From assembly GCA_934277495.1 (NCBI GenBank), contig CAKQUI010000005.1:1-38030 (forward strand): a stretch of 38,030 nucleotides of DNA. Direction: 5' to 3'. The notes beneath the pieces were generated by a model. That model was not told the DNA's origin and did not search any database. It saw nothing but the letters and a program-made list of their open reading frames with translations. Positions 8,942 through 16,443 of this stretch are shown in pieces. Within the stretch, counting starts at the first letter, position 1. Every line of letters starts with the position of its first letter. The stretch comes from an uncultured Clostridia bacterium (GTDB taxonomy: Bacteria > Bacillota > Clostridia > Peptostreptococcales > Anaerovoracaceae). The position numbers and the translations under genes are program-made.

Positions 8942-9754
8942 TTATTTCAAGATACTGTTTTTCTTCTTTTGTAACTTCTGCTTCTGTACCTTAGTCCGGC
9001 TATATTTTCTATCATTCTGTTGGCTTACCCACGCTGCTGCATCAGCTTCACTTACAGAGTCAAAGCTGTCTCCATCAGGGGAAACGCAGTGAAAATATTT
9101 TTTTTCATTTTCTCCATCTTTGTCCTGTTTCCATAGCTCGACATAATATGCACAATCAGGATACATACACCTGCTTTCTATTTGGAAATATGTACGTTCC
9201 GACACCTTGACTACCGGGGCTTTTATTTCCAGATCTTCTATCGACTCCACTTTAAGTATCAGTTCTTCAGGTATGATATTCTCAAAATGAAGTCGCATAT
9301 TCAGATATGCCATGATAAAGCTGCCATAGCCTGCAGCATTTCTGCTGCGAAAAAAGTCCATGTATCTCGAATATATAAGTTTTTTGTCATGTGTGTCTTT
9401 TGCTGTTTTGCCTGTAATGAGCTTCAGTTCATTTATACTAAGCCCATCCTCAAAGCCTTTCTTCAATTCTTCTATAGAGAATGCATATCTTTTATCTGTT
9501 GATATATGGAGCATAAGCTCAGAGAAGGACTCATCATCGATGCTTGAAAAATTATCTATAAGCCTTCTTACCGCCGACTCTTCTATATAACCGTTATTCA
9601 CGAAAAACGACAATTTGCTTATCCGGTTATGCCTTTCATCAGGTACCTTGCCCCTCAGATGCATGGCCTCATGGTTCAATTCTTTGAGATCATGATTCAC
9701 ATGTTTTGCATTTTCAAGACACTTTCGTATTTCTTTATGGAACAAATCATTCAT
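8942..9754 (-). CDS. Hypothetical protein of the transfer operon (270 aa)
   Basis: I do not recognise this 270-residue protein. It is soluble and mostly helical and has no signal peptide or membrane segment. Residues about 70-140 contain two short repeats of the kind 'D-K-R-Y-A-F-S-I-E-E-L-K-K-G-F-E-D-G-L-S', resembling the surveying-helix repeats seen in many element-borne proteins. The C-terminal third has a Cys pair (SRCMYPDCAYY) and a stretch like a small domain ending with 'ADAAAWVSQQ'. The last 25 residues are Lys-rich and may bind DNA. The gene overlaps the ribosome-site region of its neighbours (the upstream stop is 5 nt from its ATG, with AGGTAG as a weak ribosome site), so it is translated as part of the operon. 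Confidence 0.65.
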   Translation of the reverse strand: MNDLFHKEIRKCLENAKHVNHDLKELNHEAMHLRGKVPDERHNRISKLSFFVNNGYIEESAVRRLIDNFSSIDDESFSELMLHISTDKRYAFSIEELKKGFEDGLSINELKLITGKTAKDTHDKKLIYSRYMDFFRSRNAAGYGSFIMAYLNMRLHFENIIPEELILKVESIEDLEIKAPVVKVSERTYFQIESRCMYPDCAYYVELWKQDKDGENEKKYFHCVSPDGDSFDSVSEADAAAWVSQQNDRKYSRTKVQKQKLQKKKNSILK

Positions 9755-9758
9755 TCTG

Positions 9759-10682
9759 CTACCTGCCTGTCTTCTGATGGATCTGCGGTATAGCAGTCCT
9801 GTGATTCTGGTACATATTCCCTTTCCTTATATCCCAAGGACGATCGAAATATTTGATGATATCATCACCTTTTAGCCTAACGATGTCATTATTTTTACCA
9901 AACACCTCATATGCCGCATCCTTGCGTATCGCAATTACCATGGTTTTCTTGTCCTCCTCCAGGCAATACGGCTTATCTATGATGAAATATGAATCCGACC
10001 GCCCTGGTATCTTGACCTTGCATCTGCCTTCAGATAATTTTGTAAGCAATTTTTCTTTATTCACACTTTTTACAACGCAGTTTTCACCATTTATGATCTG
10101 CATTTTATATTCCCTCTGCTGTGCAGCATTCAGTACCTCCTCCGGTGTACTGGGAGTATGAGCATTGGCCAGCATATCAGTTTTTATCTGATTATATGCA
10201 GCATCCGGCATCACTGCATTGACTGCCTCATCGTTATCGATCACTTCCACGTCACCACTTTTCATTCGTAGCTGCCTGTTTTCACGCTGTGCATTTTTTA
10301 TTTCCGTCTCATAAATCGACTCACTGATCTTATTGAAATATCCGACCTGATCTGCAGGGATCATAAACTGTGTCTTGCCATCACCTCGTATTTCATCAGG
10401 CAACTGTGCAAATTGTACATTCATCAGCTTCATGTTTTCTCTTGCAGAAGCAAGAAGTTCCGGATCTTCCGTCTGGAAATTGACGAAAGTAACCGGAACA
10501 CACCTTTCTCTGCAATATTTCTGCAGTCTTTTATAACTTTTTTCACCTCCTGAATTCAGCCGCATTTTATACATCCATGCAACTATCTTCTGCAGGATCG
10601 TAAAACTCATTTTTCCTACCTTCAACAACAGGTCAGCTCCAAGCCGCAGCACTTCCACGGTCTCTCTCATTTCTTCACTCAT
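9759..10682 (-). CDS. PcfB-like (DUF3801) conjugation accessory protein
   Basis: The first 125 of 307 residues resemble PcfB/DUF3801 proteins: an N-terminal 'R-L-G-A-D-L-L-L-K-V-G' helix, a basic segment with GEKSYKRLQKYCRER, then VPVTFVNF and a later MIPADQVGYFNKI. PcfB of pCF10 helps dock the relaxase at the coupling protein. The C-terminal half is extra: a Ser/Asn-rich linker and a domain with ENCVVKSVNKEKLLTKL and KPYCLEEDKKTMVIAI that I do not recognise. Usually PcfB is followed by the VirD4 gene; here it is not. The ATG has AAAGGAG and overlaps the previous gene by 8 nt (ATGAGTGA). Family assignment is from motif resemblance and is moderate. Confidence 0.55.
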   Translation of the reverse strand: MSEEMRETVEVLRLGADLLLKVGKMSFTILQKIVAWMYKMRLNSGGEKSYKRLQKYCRERCVPVTFVNFQTEDPELLASARENMKLMNVQFAQLPDEIRGDGKTQFMIPADQVGYFNKISESIYETEIKNAQRENRQLRMKSGDVEVIDNDEAVNAVMPDAAYNQIKTDMLANAHTPSTPEEVLNAAQQREYKMQIINGENCVVKSVNKEKLLTKLSEGRCKVKIPGRSDSYFIIDKPYCLEEDKKTMVIAIRKDAAYEVFGKNNDIVRLKGDDIIKYFDRPWDIRKGNMYQNHRTAIPQIHQKTGR

Positions 10683-11103
10683 GTGTGTTCTCCTTTTCTT
10701 TGGTTCTGTATTCTTTCTGATGCTTTATCAAAGCCTCTTTAAGGACTTCAGGTTCCACTCTGAATTCATCTTCTGCATTATAATTGCCATCCTGATCTTT
10801 CACTATTTTTTCAAGACGGATGACATCGCTTATAACCGGCAGCTGCTTATACTTTGCATTATGATTTCTTACAACGTCACCATTGCTGTCACGAAGCAGT
10901 TTCCCCTCTTCATCCCTCTGTTTCCAGTCAGGCGGTGCAGATGCAAACCTCGACGTAAATGAATACCCTCCAAGTTTTTTACCTTCCACTGTCACACCAT
11001 CTGGTATGATACATTTGTAAAATTCAATGCCCTTGCTGTTTTTATATGGCCCTCGTATAAAGGCATTCGGTAAATTGATATAAACTGCATTTCTTTCTGT
11101 CAT
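10675..11103 (-). CDS. Hypothetical protein of the transfer operon (142 aa)
   Basis: This soluble 142-residue protein carries 'Y-I-N-L-P-N-A-F-I-R-G-P-Y' near its start and a beta-rich middle (residues 10-60) followed by a charged helical tail. I do not recognise a family. It overlaps the PcfB-like gene by 8 nt and is preceded by AAGGAGAG 6 nt from its ATG, so the two are translationally coupled. Its size and position suggest an accessory factor for DNA processing, but the sequence gives no direct hint. Confidence 0.6.
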   Translation of the reverse strand: MTERNAVYINLPNAFIRGPYKNSKGIEFYKCIIPDGVTVEGKKLGGYSFTSRFASAPPDWKQRDEEGKLLRDSNGDVVRNHNAKYKQLPVISDVIRLEKIVKDQDGNYNAEDEFRVEPEVLKEALIKHQKEYRTKEKENTHE

Positions 11104-11122
11104 CGTTTTCTCTCCTTAAAAT

Positions 11123-11578
11123 CTACATCACCAGTAACATCAGATATGACATCATATTGAAACCTGCATGACAGCATATACTGTAAAGCAGTCTCCCGCT
11201 TTTCTCATAGATCAGACACAATATCGTTCCAGTTATGAAACCTGTTATCATCGCAGGTATTGGTTGATGAAGCAATCCGAATACTATACCGACTGCAAGA
11301 CTGCATGGATACGGTCCTGCTTTTATGCGTTTCCTCAGAAACTGTTTGTATAAAAGGAATCTGAAGAAAAGCTCCTCGATCGCAGGGATCACAAATACTG
11401 TCGCCACCAGCATCAGAACATGGTCATTATTGTACAGGTCGTTTATTTCTGCTCCATTGCCGGACAGATGCAGCAGCGTCAGTATCAACGATATGACCAT
11501 TGAAACCACTCCTCCAAAGAAAAATAAAACTGCACAGCCAAACGGTACATCGTCCTTTATTTTAGTCAGTATATTCAT
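11123..11578 (-). CDS. CPBP-family intramembrane metalloprotease
   Basis: This 151-residue membrane protein carries all three signature motifs of the CPBP (Rce1/Abi) family: EELFFR (metal-binding Glu pair and Arg), FGLLH, and HAGFN near the C-terminus. It has about four hydrophobic helices and is at the short end for the family. In Bacillota such proteases serve in bacteriocin self-immunity, exclusion or surface protein processing. Here the substrate may be one of the two bitopic proteins encoded just upstream in the same operon, but that is inference. The start is the ATG at 11578, with AAGG 9 nt upstream; a TTG two codons earlier is less likely. The gene overlaps the preceding one by 17 nt. 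Confidence 0.85.
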   Translation of the reverse strand: MNILTKIKDDVPFGCAVLFFFGGVVSMVISLILTLLHLSGNGAEINDLYNNDHVLMLVATVFVIPAIEELFFRFLLYKQFLRKRIKAGPYPCSLAVGIVFGLLHQPIPAMITGFITGTILCLIYEKSGRLLYSICCHAGFNMMSYLMLLVM

Positions 11579-12371
11579 ATTCAAAAACCTTCTCTCTTTT
11601 ATCGTATGTTGCCTTGATTTTATTATTTTTCTTCAACTTGACTTCAGGCTCCAGTACGAAAGTTATCTCTGCGTCTGTATCTTTTATGCTTTCCCCGTTA
11701 AGTGTGAACTTTCTTCTGTTATTCTTTGTCTCGTTCAGAAAACTCCTCAGCTTTTCAATGAGTTCGATATTTTCTTCATCAGAAAACTTTTTTGATACAC
11801 TTCCTGCACCTGAAATATCCGGGTTTATTCCTGCCACATTTTCTATGCTGCCGGATATGTAATAAGTTTCATCATCTGCCTCAGGATCATCTGCAAATTC
11901 TTCTGAAGCATTATTCACAGCTGAGTCTATATCAGTATCCTGTACATACTCATAGACGCTGAATGTTCCGTCTGTTTTTGAATATGTATTTGAAAAGATA
12001 CTGCCTTTCTTGTCGTCAAGTACAAAGAACCACTCGTACAGATTTGACTCCTTGCTGTATGTTATAGTATCAAGGATCGTTATATCCTGATATTTTCCTA
12101 TATCCTGATTCGTATCAAGTGTACTGCTCACAATATCCTGATACTTTATGACATCATCAGTCTTTAAAAAACGCAGGGTCTCTATATTGGTAAATCCTTT
12201 ATCACCACGCATTTCTCTTTTATACATGTCTATTTTCTCGTCATACTTTGCTGTCTTTCCAATTATGAAAGAAACTGTACATATCATAATATAAATAGCT
12301 ATGATCACAATGGCCGCCCTGCTGATCATCTTGAGTGCACGTTCTTCACGATTCAGATTTTCATTTTTCAT
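11562..12371 (-). CDS. Bitopic membrane protein, paralogue A
   Basis: This 269-residue protein has a short cytoplasmic start, one membrane helix (about residues 18-38) and a large extracellular part. Its outer domain shares layout and motifs with the next protein upstream: 'R-F-L-K' near residue 66, YEWFFVLDD, 'FSVYEY', then an acidic linker and a C-terminal beta-rich part. The arrangement, a short N-terminal tail, one helix and an outer domain of about 220 residues, resembles VirB8/TcpC-like conjugation proteins. No NTF2 fold can be shown by eye. It has GGAG 7 nt before the ATG and sits 13 nt after its paralogue. Confidence 0.65.
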   Translation of the reverse strand: MKNENLNREERALKMISRAAIVIIAIYIMICTVSFIIGKTAKYDEKIDMYKREMRGDKGFTNIETLRFLKTDDVIKYQDIVSSTLDTNQDIGKYQDITILDTITYSKESNLYEWFFVLDDKKGSIFSNTYSKTDGTFSVYEYVQDTDIDSAVNNASEEFADDPEADDETYYISGSIENVAGINPDISGAGSVSKKFSDEENIELIEKLRSFLNETKNNRRKFTLNGESIKDTDAEITFVLEPEVKLKKNNKIKATYDKREKVFEYEYTD

Positions 12372-12384
12372 CCTAATTCTCCGA

Positions 12385-13173
12385 TCAATAGATTATTGCA
12401 TATTCCCAGTTTTTATTTCTGTATACGGCAGACAGTTTGGTATATTTTTTCCCATTTGCCCCCTTGATCCTGAAAACACATTCATTTATATGCTTTTTCC
12501 CGCCATACTCATTGTAGGATTCGAATTCCACTGACCCTGCTTTTGATACCCCTACATATGCAAGGTATTCTTTCATGCCTTCAGTGAAATCCTTTTTCTT
12601 TTTACCTGTATCAAGCAGCTTATTATCCGGAAGTTTGATGTCATCTACCTTGCAGACCTTAACAGAATCATTCTCCGAAACATCAAATGATCTGGCCGCA
12701 TCTGCATTTTTTTCCGTATTACTCTCTGACGTCACTTTATCGATCGTCTTTTCCGGGGAATACTCCCGCTCTATACTGAATTCCTTTGTCGATTTCTTGA
12801 ACCCACATCTGAACGATGTATGCTTGGTATCATCACAATATATCGTCCATTCCCACATGCTGGCTTCTTTATTGTCATCGATGCTGTTTTTATCGATTAT
12901 GGTTTTGCTCATTTTTTTCAGATCATACGCATCACACGCCTCGATCAGCTTCTTTCTGTATGTTTTTTTCTCATTTTCTTTTAGAAAAGACAGGCTATCC
13001 ATATCAATGGAATATTTTTTATCCCTTGCAACCTCAAGCTGGCTCTTTGTTTTATCAAGCTCAATGATTTTCAAAACAATGAAAACGCCTGATATGATAA
13101 CTGCTGCCGCAACGATCATTGCAATACCTGCAGCAGTCTTTTTCAAATACTTTCTTTTAAGTTCCTCATTCAT
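12385..13173 (-). CDS. Bitopic membrane protein, paralogue B
   Basis: This 262-residue protein (MNEELKRKYLKK start) has one membrane helix (about residues 15-36) and an extracellular domain. It shares the pattern of the following gene: SFLKENEKKTYRKKL, 'WEWTIYCDD', 'FSIERE' and a C-terminal 'EFESYNEYGGKKH'. The two are therefore probably tandem duplicates that diverged. Four Cys residues in the outer part could form disulphides. The ATG at 13173 has AGGA 9 nt upstream; a further in-frame start 7 codons earlier lies in the terminator tail and is unlikely. A terminator sits 11 nt upstream of the ribosome site. Confidence 0.65.
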   Translation of the reverse strand: MNEELKRKYLKKTAAGIAMIVAAAVIISGVFIVLKIIELDKTKSQLEVARDKKYSIDMDSLSFLKENEKKTYRKKLIEACDAYDLKKMSKTIIDKNSIDDNKEASMWEWTIYCDDTKHTSFRCGFKKSTKEFSIEREYSPEKTIDKVTSESNTEKNADAARSFDVSENDSVKVCKVDDIKLPDNKLLDTGKKKKDFTEGMKEYLAYVGVSKAGSVEFESYNEYGGKKHINECVFRIKGANGKKYTKLSAVYRNKNWEYAIIY

Positions 13174-13197
13174 AGTCCTGTTTCCTGTGTACAAAAT

Positions 13198-13236
13198 AAA
13201 AAAGCAATATGACTGTTTCCAGACTATTGCTTTTTT
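13198..13236 (-). terminator. Terminator between the coiled-coil gene and paralogue B
   Basis: The stem AAAAAAGCAATA (13236-13225 on the minus strand) pairs with 13209-13198, ending in a T-run. Only 11 nt separate it from the ribosome site of the next gene, so that gene must be reached by read-through. Confidence 0.8.
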
Positions 13237-13241
13237 CCATC

Positions 13242-13880
13242 TTATCTTCCTTGACTCTTATTACGATCTTTCTTCTTCAAATCAGATAGCAACTGGCTGT
13301 TCTGTGTCTTCAGTTCACTTATCTGACTTAAGTTTATATTCCGTTCCATCTCAAGTTCATGTATATGTATCTCATTTTCCCTGAGAAGTTCTTTCAGATG
13401 CAGGTTTTCTTTATATACCTCATCTATCCCTGTTACGATATAATCTCTTGAATACCCTCCTGATGATTCCGATGCTATACGCTTTCTGTAATTAAGATCT
13501 TCTACAAGATCATTGACTTTACCTTGCAAATCATTATTCAGATCTTTCACTTGTTCTGATATAGATTGTACACCATGCTTTACGGTTCCTTGCACACAAT
13601 CATTAGTTTCCTTTGCAAATTCTCTTATGTTGCTGACCTGCGGTTCCATTTTGCTTGCTGTAGCATTTATATCTGCTATCCTGTTTCCGTCCTTTCTGAA
13701 CTGAAAAAAATTCGCAAGCAGTGAACCTGCTACACTTACAAGTGAAACAACTATAGCAATGCTTCCTGATGTCATATCTTCTGATCCTCCCATTTCTGTA
13801 AAGCAAAGTATTTCAGCTGCTGTAATACCTATTATAAGGGGAGCATATCCTATTATCAAACTTATTCTGCTTCTATCCAT
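13242..13880 (-). CDS. Membrane-anchored coiled-coil protein
   Basis: This 212-residue protein has two hydrophobic helices near the N-terminus (about residues 8-26 and 38-58). A long, mostly helical cytoplasmic part follows, with heptad-like repeats from about 85 to 120 and from 155 to 205 (KENLHLKELLRENEIHIHEL). It has the form of a membrane-tethered scaffold or sensor; no catalytic motif is visible and I do not recognise a family. The start is the ATG at 13880, with AAAGGTG upstream; in-frame codons further up run through the terminator hairpin. The gene stands alone between two terminators (13909-13929 and 13198-13236). A possible promoter (TTGAAA about 90 nt before the ATG) would lie upstream of the first hairpin, consistent with attenuation. 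Confidence 0.65.
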   Translation of the reverse strand: MDRSRISLIIGYAPLIIGITAAEILCFTEMGGSEDMTSGSIAIVVSLVSVAGSLLANFFQFRKDGNRIADINATASKMEPQVSNIREFAKETNDCVQGTVKHGVQSISEQVKDLNNDLQGKVNDLVEDLNYRKRIASESSGGYSRDYIVTGIDEVYKENLHLKELLRENEIHIHELEMERNINLSQISELKTQNSQLLSDLKKKDRNKSQGR

Positions 13881-13908
13881 TTCTTCACCTTTTAAAAATG
13901 GTCCAACT

Positions 13909-13929
13909 AAAAAACCCCGCATTGCGAGG
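13909..13929 (-). terminator. Terminator or attenuator upstream of the coiled-coil gene
   Basis: CCTCGC-AAT-GCGGGG followed by TTTTTT on the minus strand (13929-13909). It lies 15 nt upstream of the next ribosome site and about 75 nt after the Fic stop. The 74 nt between the Fic stop and the hairpin hold no gene. Confidence 0.8.
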
Positions 13930-14003
13930 TTCTTTTACTAAATATCATTTACCCTATTTCTGACGTTTTTTCAAACTGTAAAACCTTGTAGTTCACAAAA
14001 GTA

Positions 14004-14792
14004 TCACCGTGGTCTGGACTTCTTGTTTTTTACCTGCAGGCTATGTGACAGCTTTTCAGAAAGGCTCTTTACCTTTTCAAGTGACGCCAGTTCTGCTTTG
14101 TATATGATATGTTCCATAAGAGATATATCTTCATTTTTGTCATACTGCTTGAATGCCTGACGATATTTTGATTTCGGGCCGATCGAAACTGGCAGCAACC
14201 CGTTATTGATCAGGCACTGATTGAGGATTATACGACCGGTCCTGCCATTTCCATCTTCAAAAGGATGTATTCTTTCAAATTCAATATGTTTTGAAACGGT
14301 TCTTCTGATCACCTTATCTATGTCAGATGTCCGGAAATTTATATCCCTGCTGAACTCACTCATCAGTTCGGGTATCCTCTCAAAAGCAGGAGGATAGTAC
14401 ACTGCTTCCGCCATCGTTCCGATATAGACGTTCTTCTTTCGATAGCCTGCTTCCGAGTCAATAATGACGGAATTTATTTCCTGTATCCATTTTTCGTCAA
14501 TATCTTTTCCCTTAAAGTCCAGGAATGTAGTTATCGCTTTATTTAAACGCCTGGCTTCTTCATATTCAGAAAAGGTATGTCCGGATCGCACTTCATCATA
14601 ATCAAGAAATGAAATCGTATCATCTAATGTCAATGTATTCCCCTCAATAGCATTGGAACTCCAGCAAAAAAAATATCTGAAATCTTCAAAAAAAGGTTCC
14701 ATGATCAATGGTTCCTTAAAGTTTATTTCTGTATCCTCAAATACCGACTTCATCTTTGATGATATTTCCTGTAGATTTATCAACGCCTTCAT
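14004..14792 (-). CDS. Fic-domain AMP-transferase (autoinhibited class II)
   Basis: This 262-residue protein contains the Fic catalytic loop HPFEDGNGRTGR (residues 176-187). The His is the catalytic base and the Asp/Asn/Arg residues bind the nucleotide and Mg. Upstream, SSNAIEGN (45-52) fits the inhibitory motif (S/T)xxxE(G/N), here S46-N-A-I-E50-G51, placing it in class II. Fic enzymes AMPylate or otherwise modify proteins and may act as toxins, effectors or regulators; the target here is unknown. The start is the ATG at 14792, which has AGGGAGG 4 nt upstream. The ORF is open for 29 more codons (TTG at 14879) without a good ribosome site. It lies just downstream of the wall hydrolase and no antitoxin gene is seen next to it; the inhibitory motif may make one unnecessary. 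Confidence 0.9.
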   Translation of the reverse strand: MKALINLQEISSKMKSVFEDTEINFKEPLIMEPFFEDFRYFFCWSSNAIEGNTLTLDDTISFLDYDEVRSGHTFSEYEEARRLNKAITTFLDFKGKDIDEKWIQEINSVIIDSEAGYRKKNVYIGTMAEAVYYPPAFERIPELMSEFSRDINFRTSDIDKVIRRTVSKHIEFERIHPFEDGNGRTGRIILNQCLINNGLLPVSIGPKSKYRQAFKQYDKNEDISLMEHIIYKAELASLEKVKSLSEKLSHSLQVKNKKSRPR

Positions 14793-14910
14793 ATGCCCTC
14801 CCTGTTCATACATGAAGCTGCGATCAGCACATCTGCCTTCGTTTTTATACAGCGTATTATATATTTGGTCTGCTGTCAATCATCTTTATTGCAATTACTT
14901 TTTATAATCA

Positions 14911-16443
14911 TCAGTTTATCTTCTTTCCTCTCCATGACCAGCCTCCGTACCCGAACCATGATTTCCATGTGGACAGGCTCTGTACTGTAGGTCCTCCGCT
15001 AAGCATACTTACTACTTTGCCGTTTCCTATATAGATCCCTACGTGTCCGGCATTACGTCCGCAGCTGCAGGTCACTCTTGAACGATATTTGTCTGATGAA
15101 TATATCGCAGCACCAACAGGAATCTTGCCCTTTGTAGTAGCCCAGGCGTCTCTTGACGCTTTTGCACAACAGTGGCCGGCACCATTTCCTGTAGCCGTCC
15201 TGTATACAGCTGCCACCCATGCTTCACACCAGCCGGGGCCTGTCCCATACCACTTGCCGTTCGTTGCTGCAGCCACTATACTCTTTTGTGCCTTGCTGCC
15301 TATCGTATTGCTGCCTACCCCTGATCCGCCTCCTGATGAAGACTCAGGATATGCAGGCGTCCCATATCCGTATATTTCTCCAGCACCTTTAGGATATGTA
15401 TGTTTCTTTACAGTTCCCGGATATCCGCCTGTATTGCCTTCAACAGTATATACTGTACCATTTTCACATTTTTCGACTATACCGGTATGTGATATCACGC
15501 CTCCACGAAAGAAGAAAATGATATCGCCCGGCCCCGGTGCATAGTCTCTGCCCCGCCATTTCTTATGTGATTTGAACCAGCCAGAACCTGCAGAACACAG
15601 TGCATATTTAGGTATGATGCCGGATTTTATATATCCGCATTTATTTGCACACCATGATACAAAACATGCACACCAGGGCTGCCTGCTCTGAAAACCATAC
15701 CACGACCAGTAAGTCGTCCCTCCATTGCCAAGCTGCTCCAATGCTACCTTAACGATATCTTCTCCACCGCCTCCCTCCTGCTCATCTGTATCCGAAAACA
15801 GAATGAATGACAATATCGAAGTTACCAGCATAACAACAGTTATTATTATACAGATCCCTGAAACAGCTGATGTACTTATGATCCGAAAAGTCTCCGCTAT
15901 CATCATTGCAACACTTTTTAGTGTTTTCTCAGGTGCAGCATCGCTATGCTCCAGACTCTTAGCGATCTGTACATCTTTTGGTACTTCTCCTGAAGCCCTC
16001 ATTATGTCCCTGTCCTGACTGTACTCCTGATCGTATTTTTCAAACTGACCTGCTGCTGTATTGAGTACCTTTTTCCCTGTTTCTTTTCCGGCTTTGACTA
16101 TAAGCTGTGTCTTGCTTGTCGCAAACTTCGAATCCTGGCCGGATTTAGCTGCAGTTTGAGATGCTGCTTTCTTCTTGCCAGCATTACGCTCGATCTGTCG
16201 TTGTTTCACTCTTTGAGAAAAATCCGATCTATCTTCGAAACTATGCTCTTTTCGTTCTTTAGAAGATGAATTTTTCCCTTGATTCTTATTACCATTCTCG
16301 TCCTGCAGTTCATTTTCTGAACCTGATAAAGATCGGCTGGAGCCTGCCTTCAGACTTTCTTTCCTTTTGATATCTGCTGATTCAAGTTCAAGCTCCTTTG
16401 CCTTTTCAAGCATTACAGAGTTTTCATGTGTATCTAAATTCAC
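14911..16443 (-). CDS. VirB1-like wall hydrolase with CHAP and NlpC/P60-like domains
   Basis: This 510-residue protein opens local holes in peptidoglycan for the mating channel, by analogy with the CHAP/NlpC hydrolases of Tn916/Tn1549 elements. A long charged cytoplasmic N-terminus (1-180) is followed by one membrane helix (about 195-217). Next comes a CHAP domain (about 228-365) with catalytic C258 in QPWCACFVSW, H319 in ISHTGIVE and E335-G-N337. After a Gly/Ser linker comes a second cysteine peptidase-like domain (385-510), with C406 in GWCEAWVAAVY and H467 in AGHVGIYIGNG. No lysozyme domain is seen, so the second NlpC-like unit takes its usual place. The GTG start (16443) overlaps the VirB4 stop by one base (TAGTG) and has AAGAAGGG 8 nt upstream, so translation is coupled to VirB4. 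Confidence 0.85.
   Translation of the reverse strand: MNLDTHENSVMLEKAKELELESADIKRKESLKAGSSRSLSGSENELQDENGNKNQGKNSSSKERKEHSFEDRSDFSQRVKQRQIERNAGKKKAASQTAAKSGQDSKFATSKTQLIVKAGKETGKKVLNTAAGQFEKYDQEYSQDRDIMRASGEVPKDVQIAKSLEHSDAAPEKTLKSVAMMIAETFRIISTSAVSGICIIITVVMLVTSILSFILFSDTDEQEGGGGEDIVKVALEQLGNGGTTYWSWYGFQSRQPWCACFVSWCANKCGYIKSGIIPKYALCSAGSGWFKSHKKWRGRDYAPGPGDIIFFFRGGVISHTGIVEKCENGTVYTVEGNTGGYPGTVKKHTYPKGAGEIYGYGTPAYPESSSGGGSGVGSNTIGSKAQKSIVAAATNGKWYGTGPGWCEAWVAAVYRTATGNGAGHCCAKASRDAWATTKGKIPVGAAIYSSDKYRSRVTCSCGRNAGHVGIYIGNGKVVSMLSGGPTVQSLSTWKSWFGYGGWSWRGKKIN

Noticed and set aside
14793..14910. Promoter of the Fic gene (TTGACA followed by an A/T-rich stretch)
   Set aside because: The nearest TATAAT is only 12 nt from TTGACA and the box at 17 nt is poor (TACGCT), so the promoter cannot be supported.
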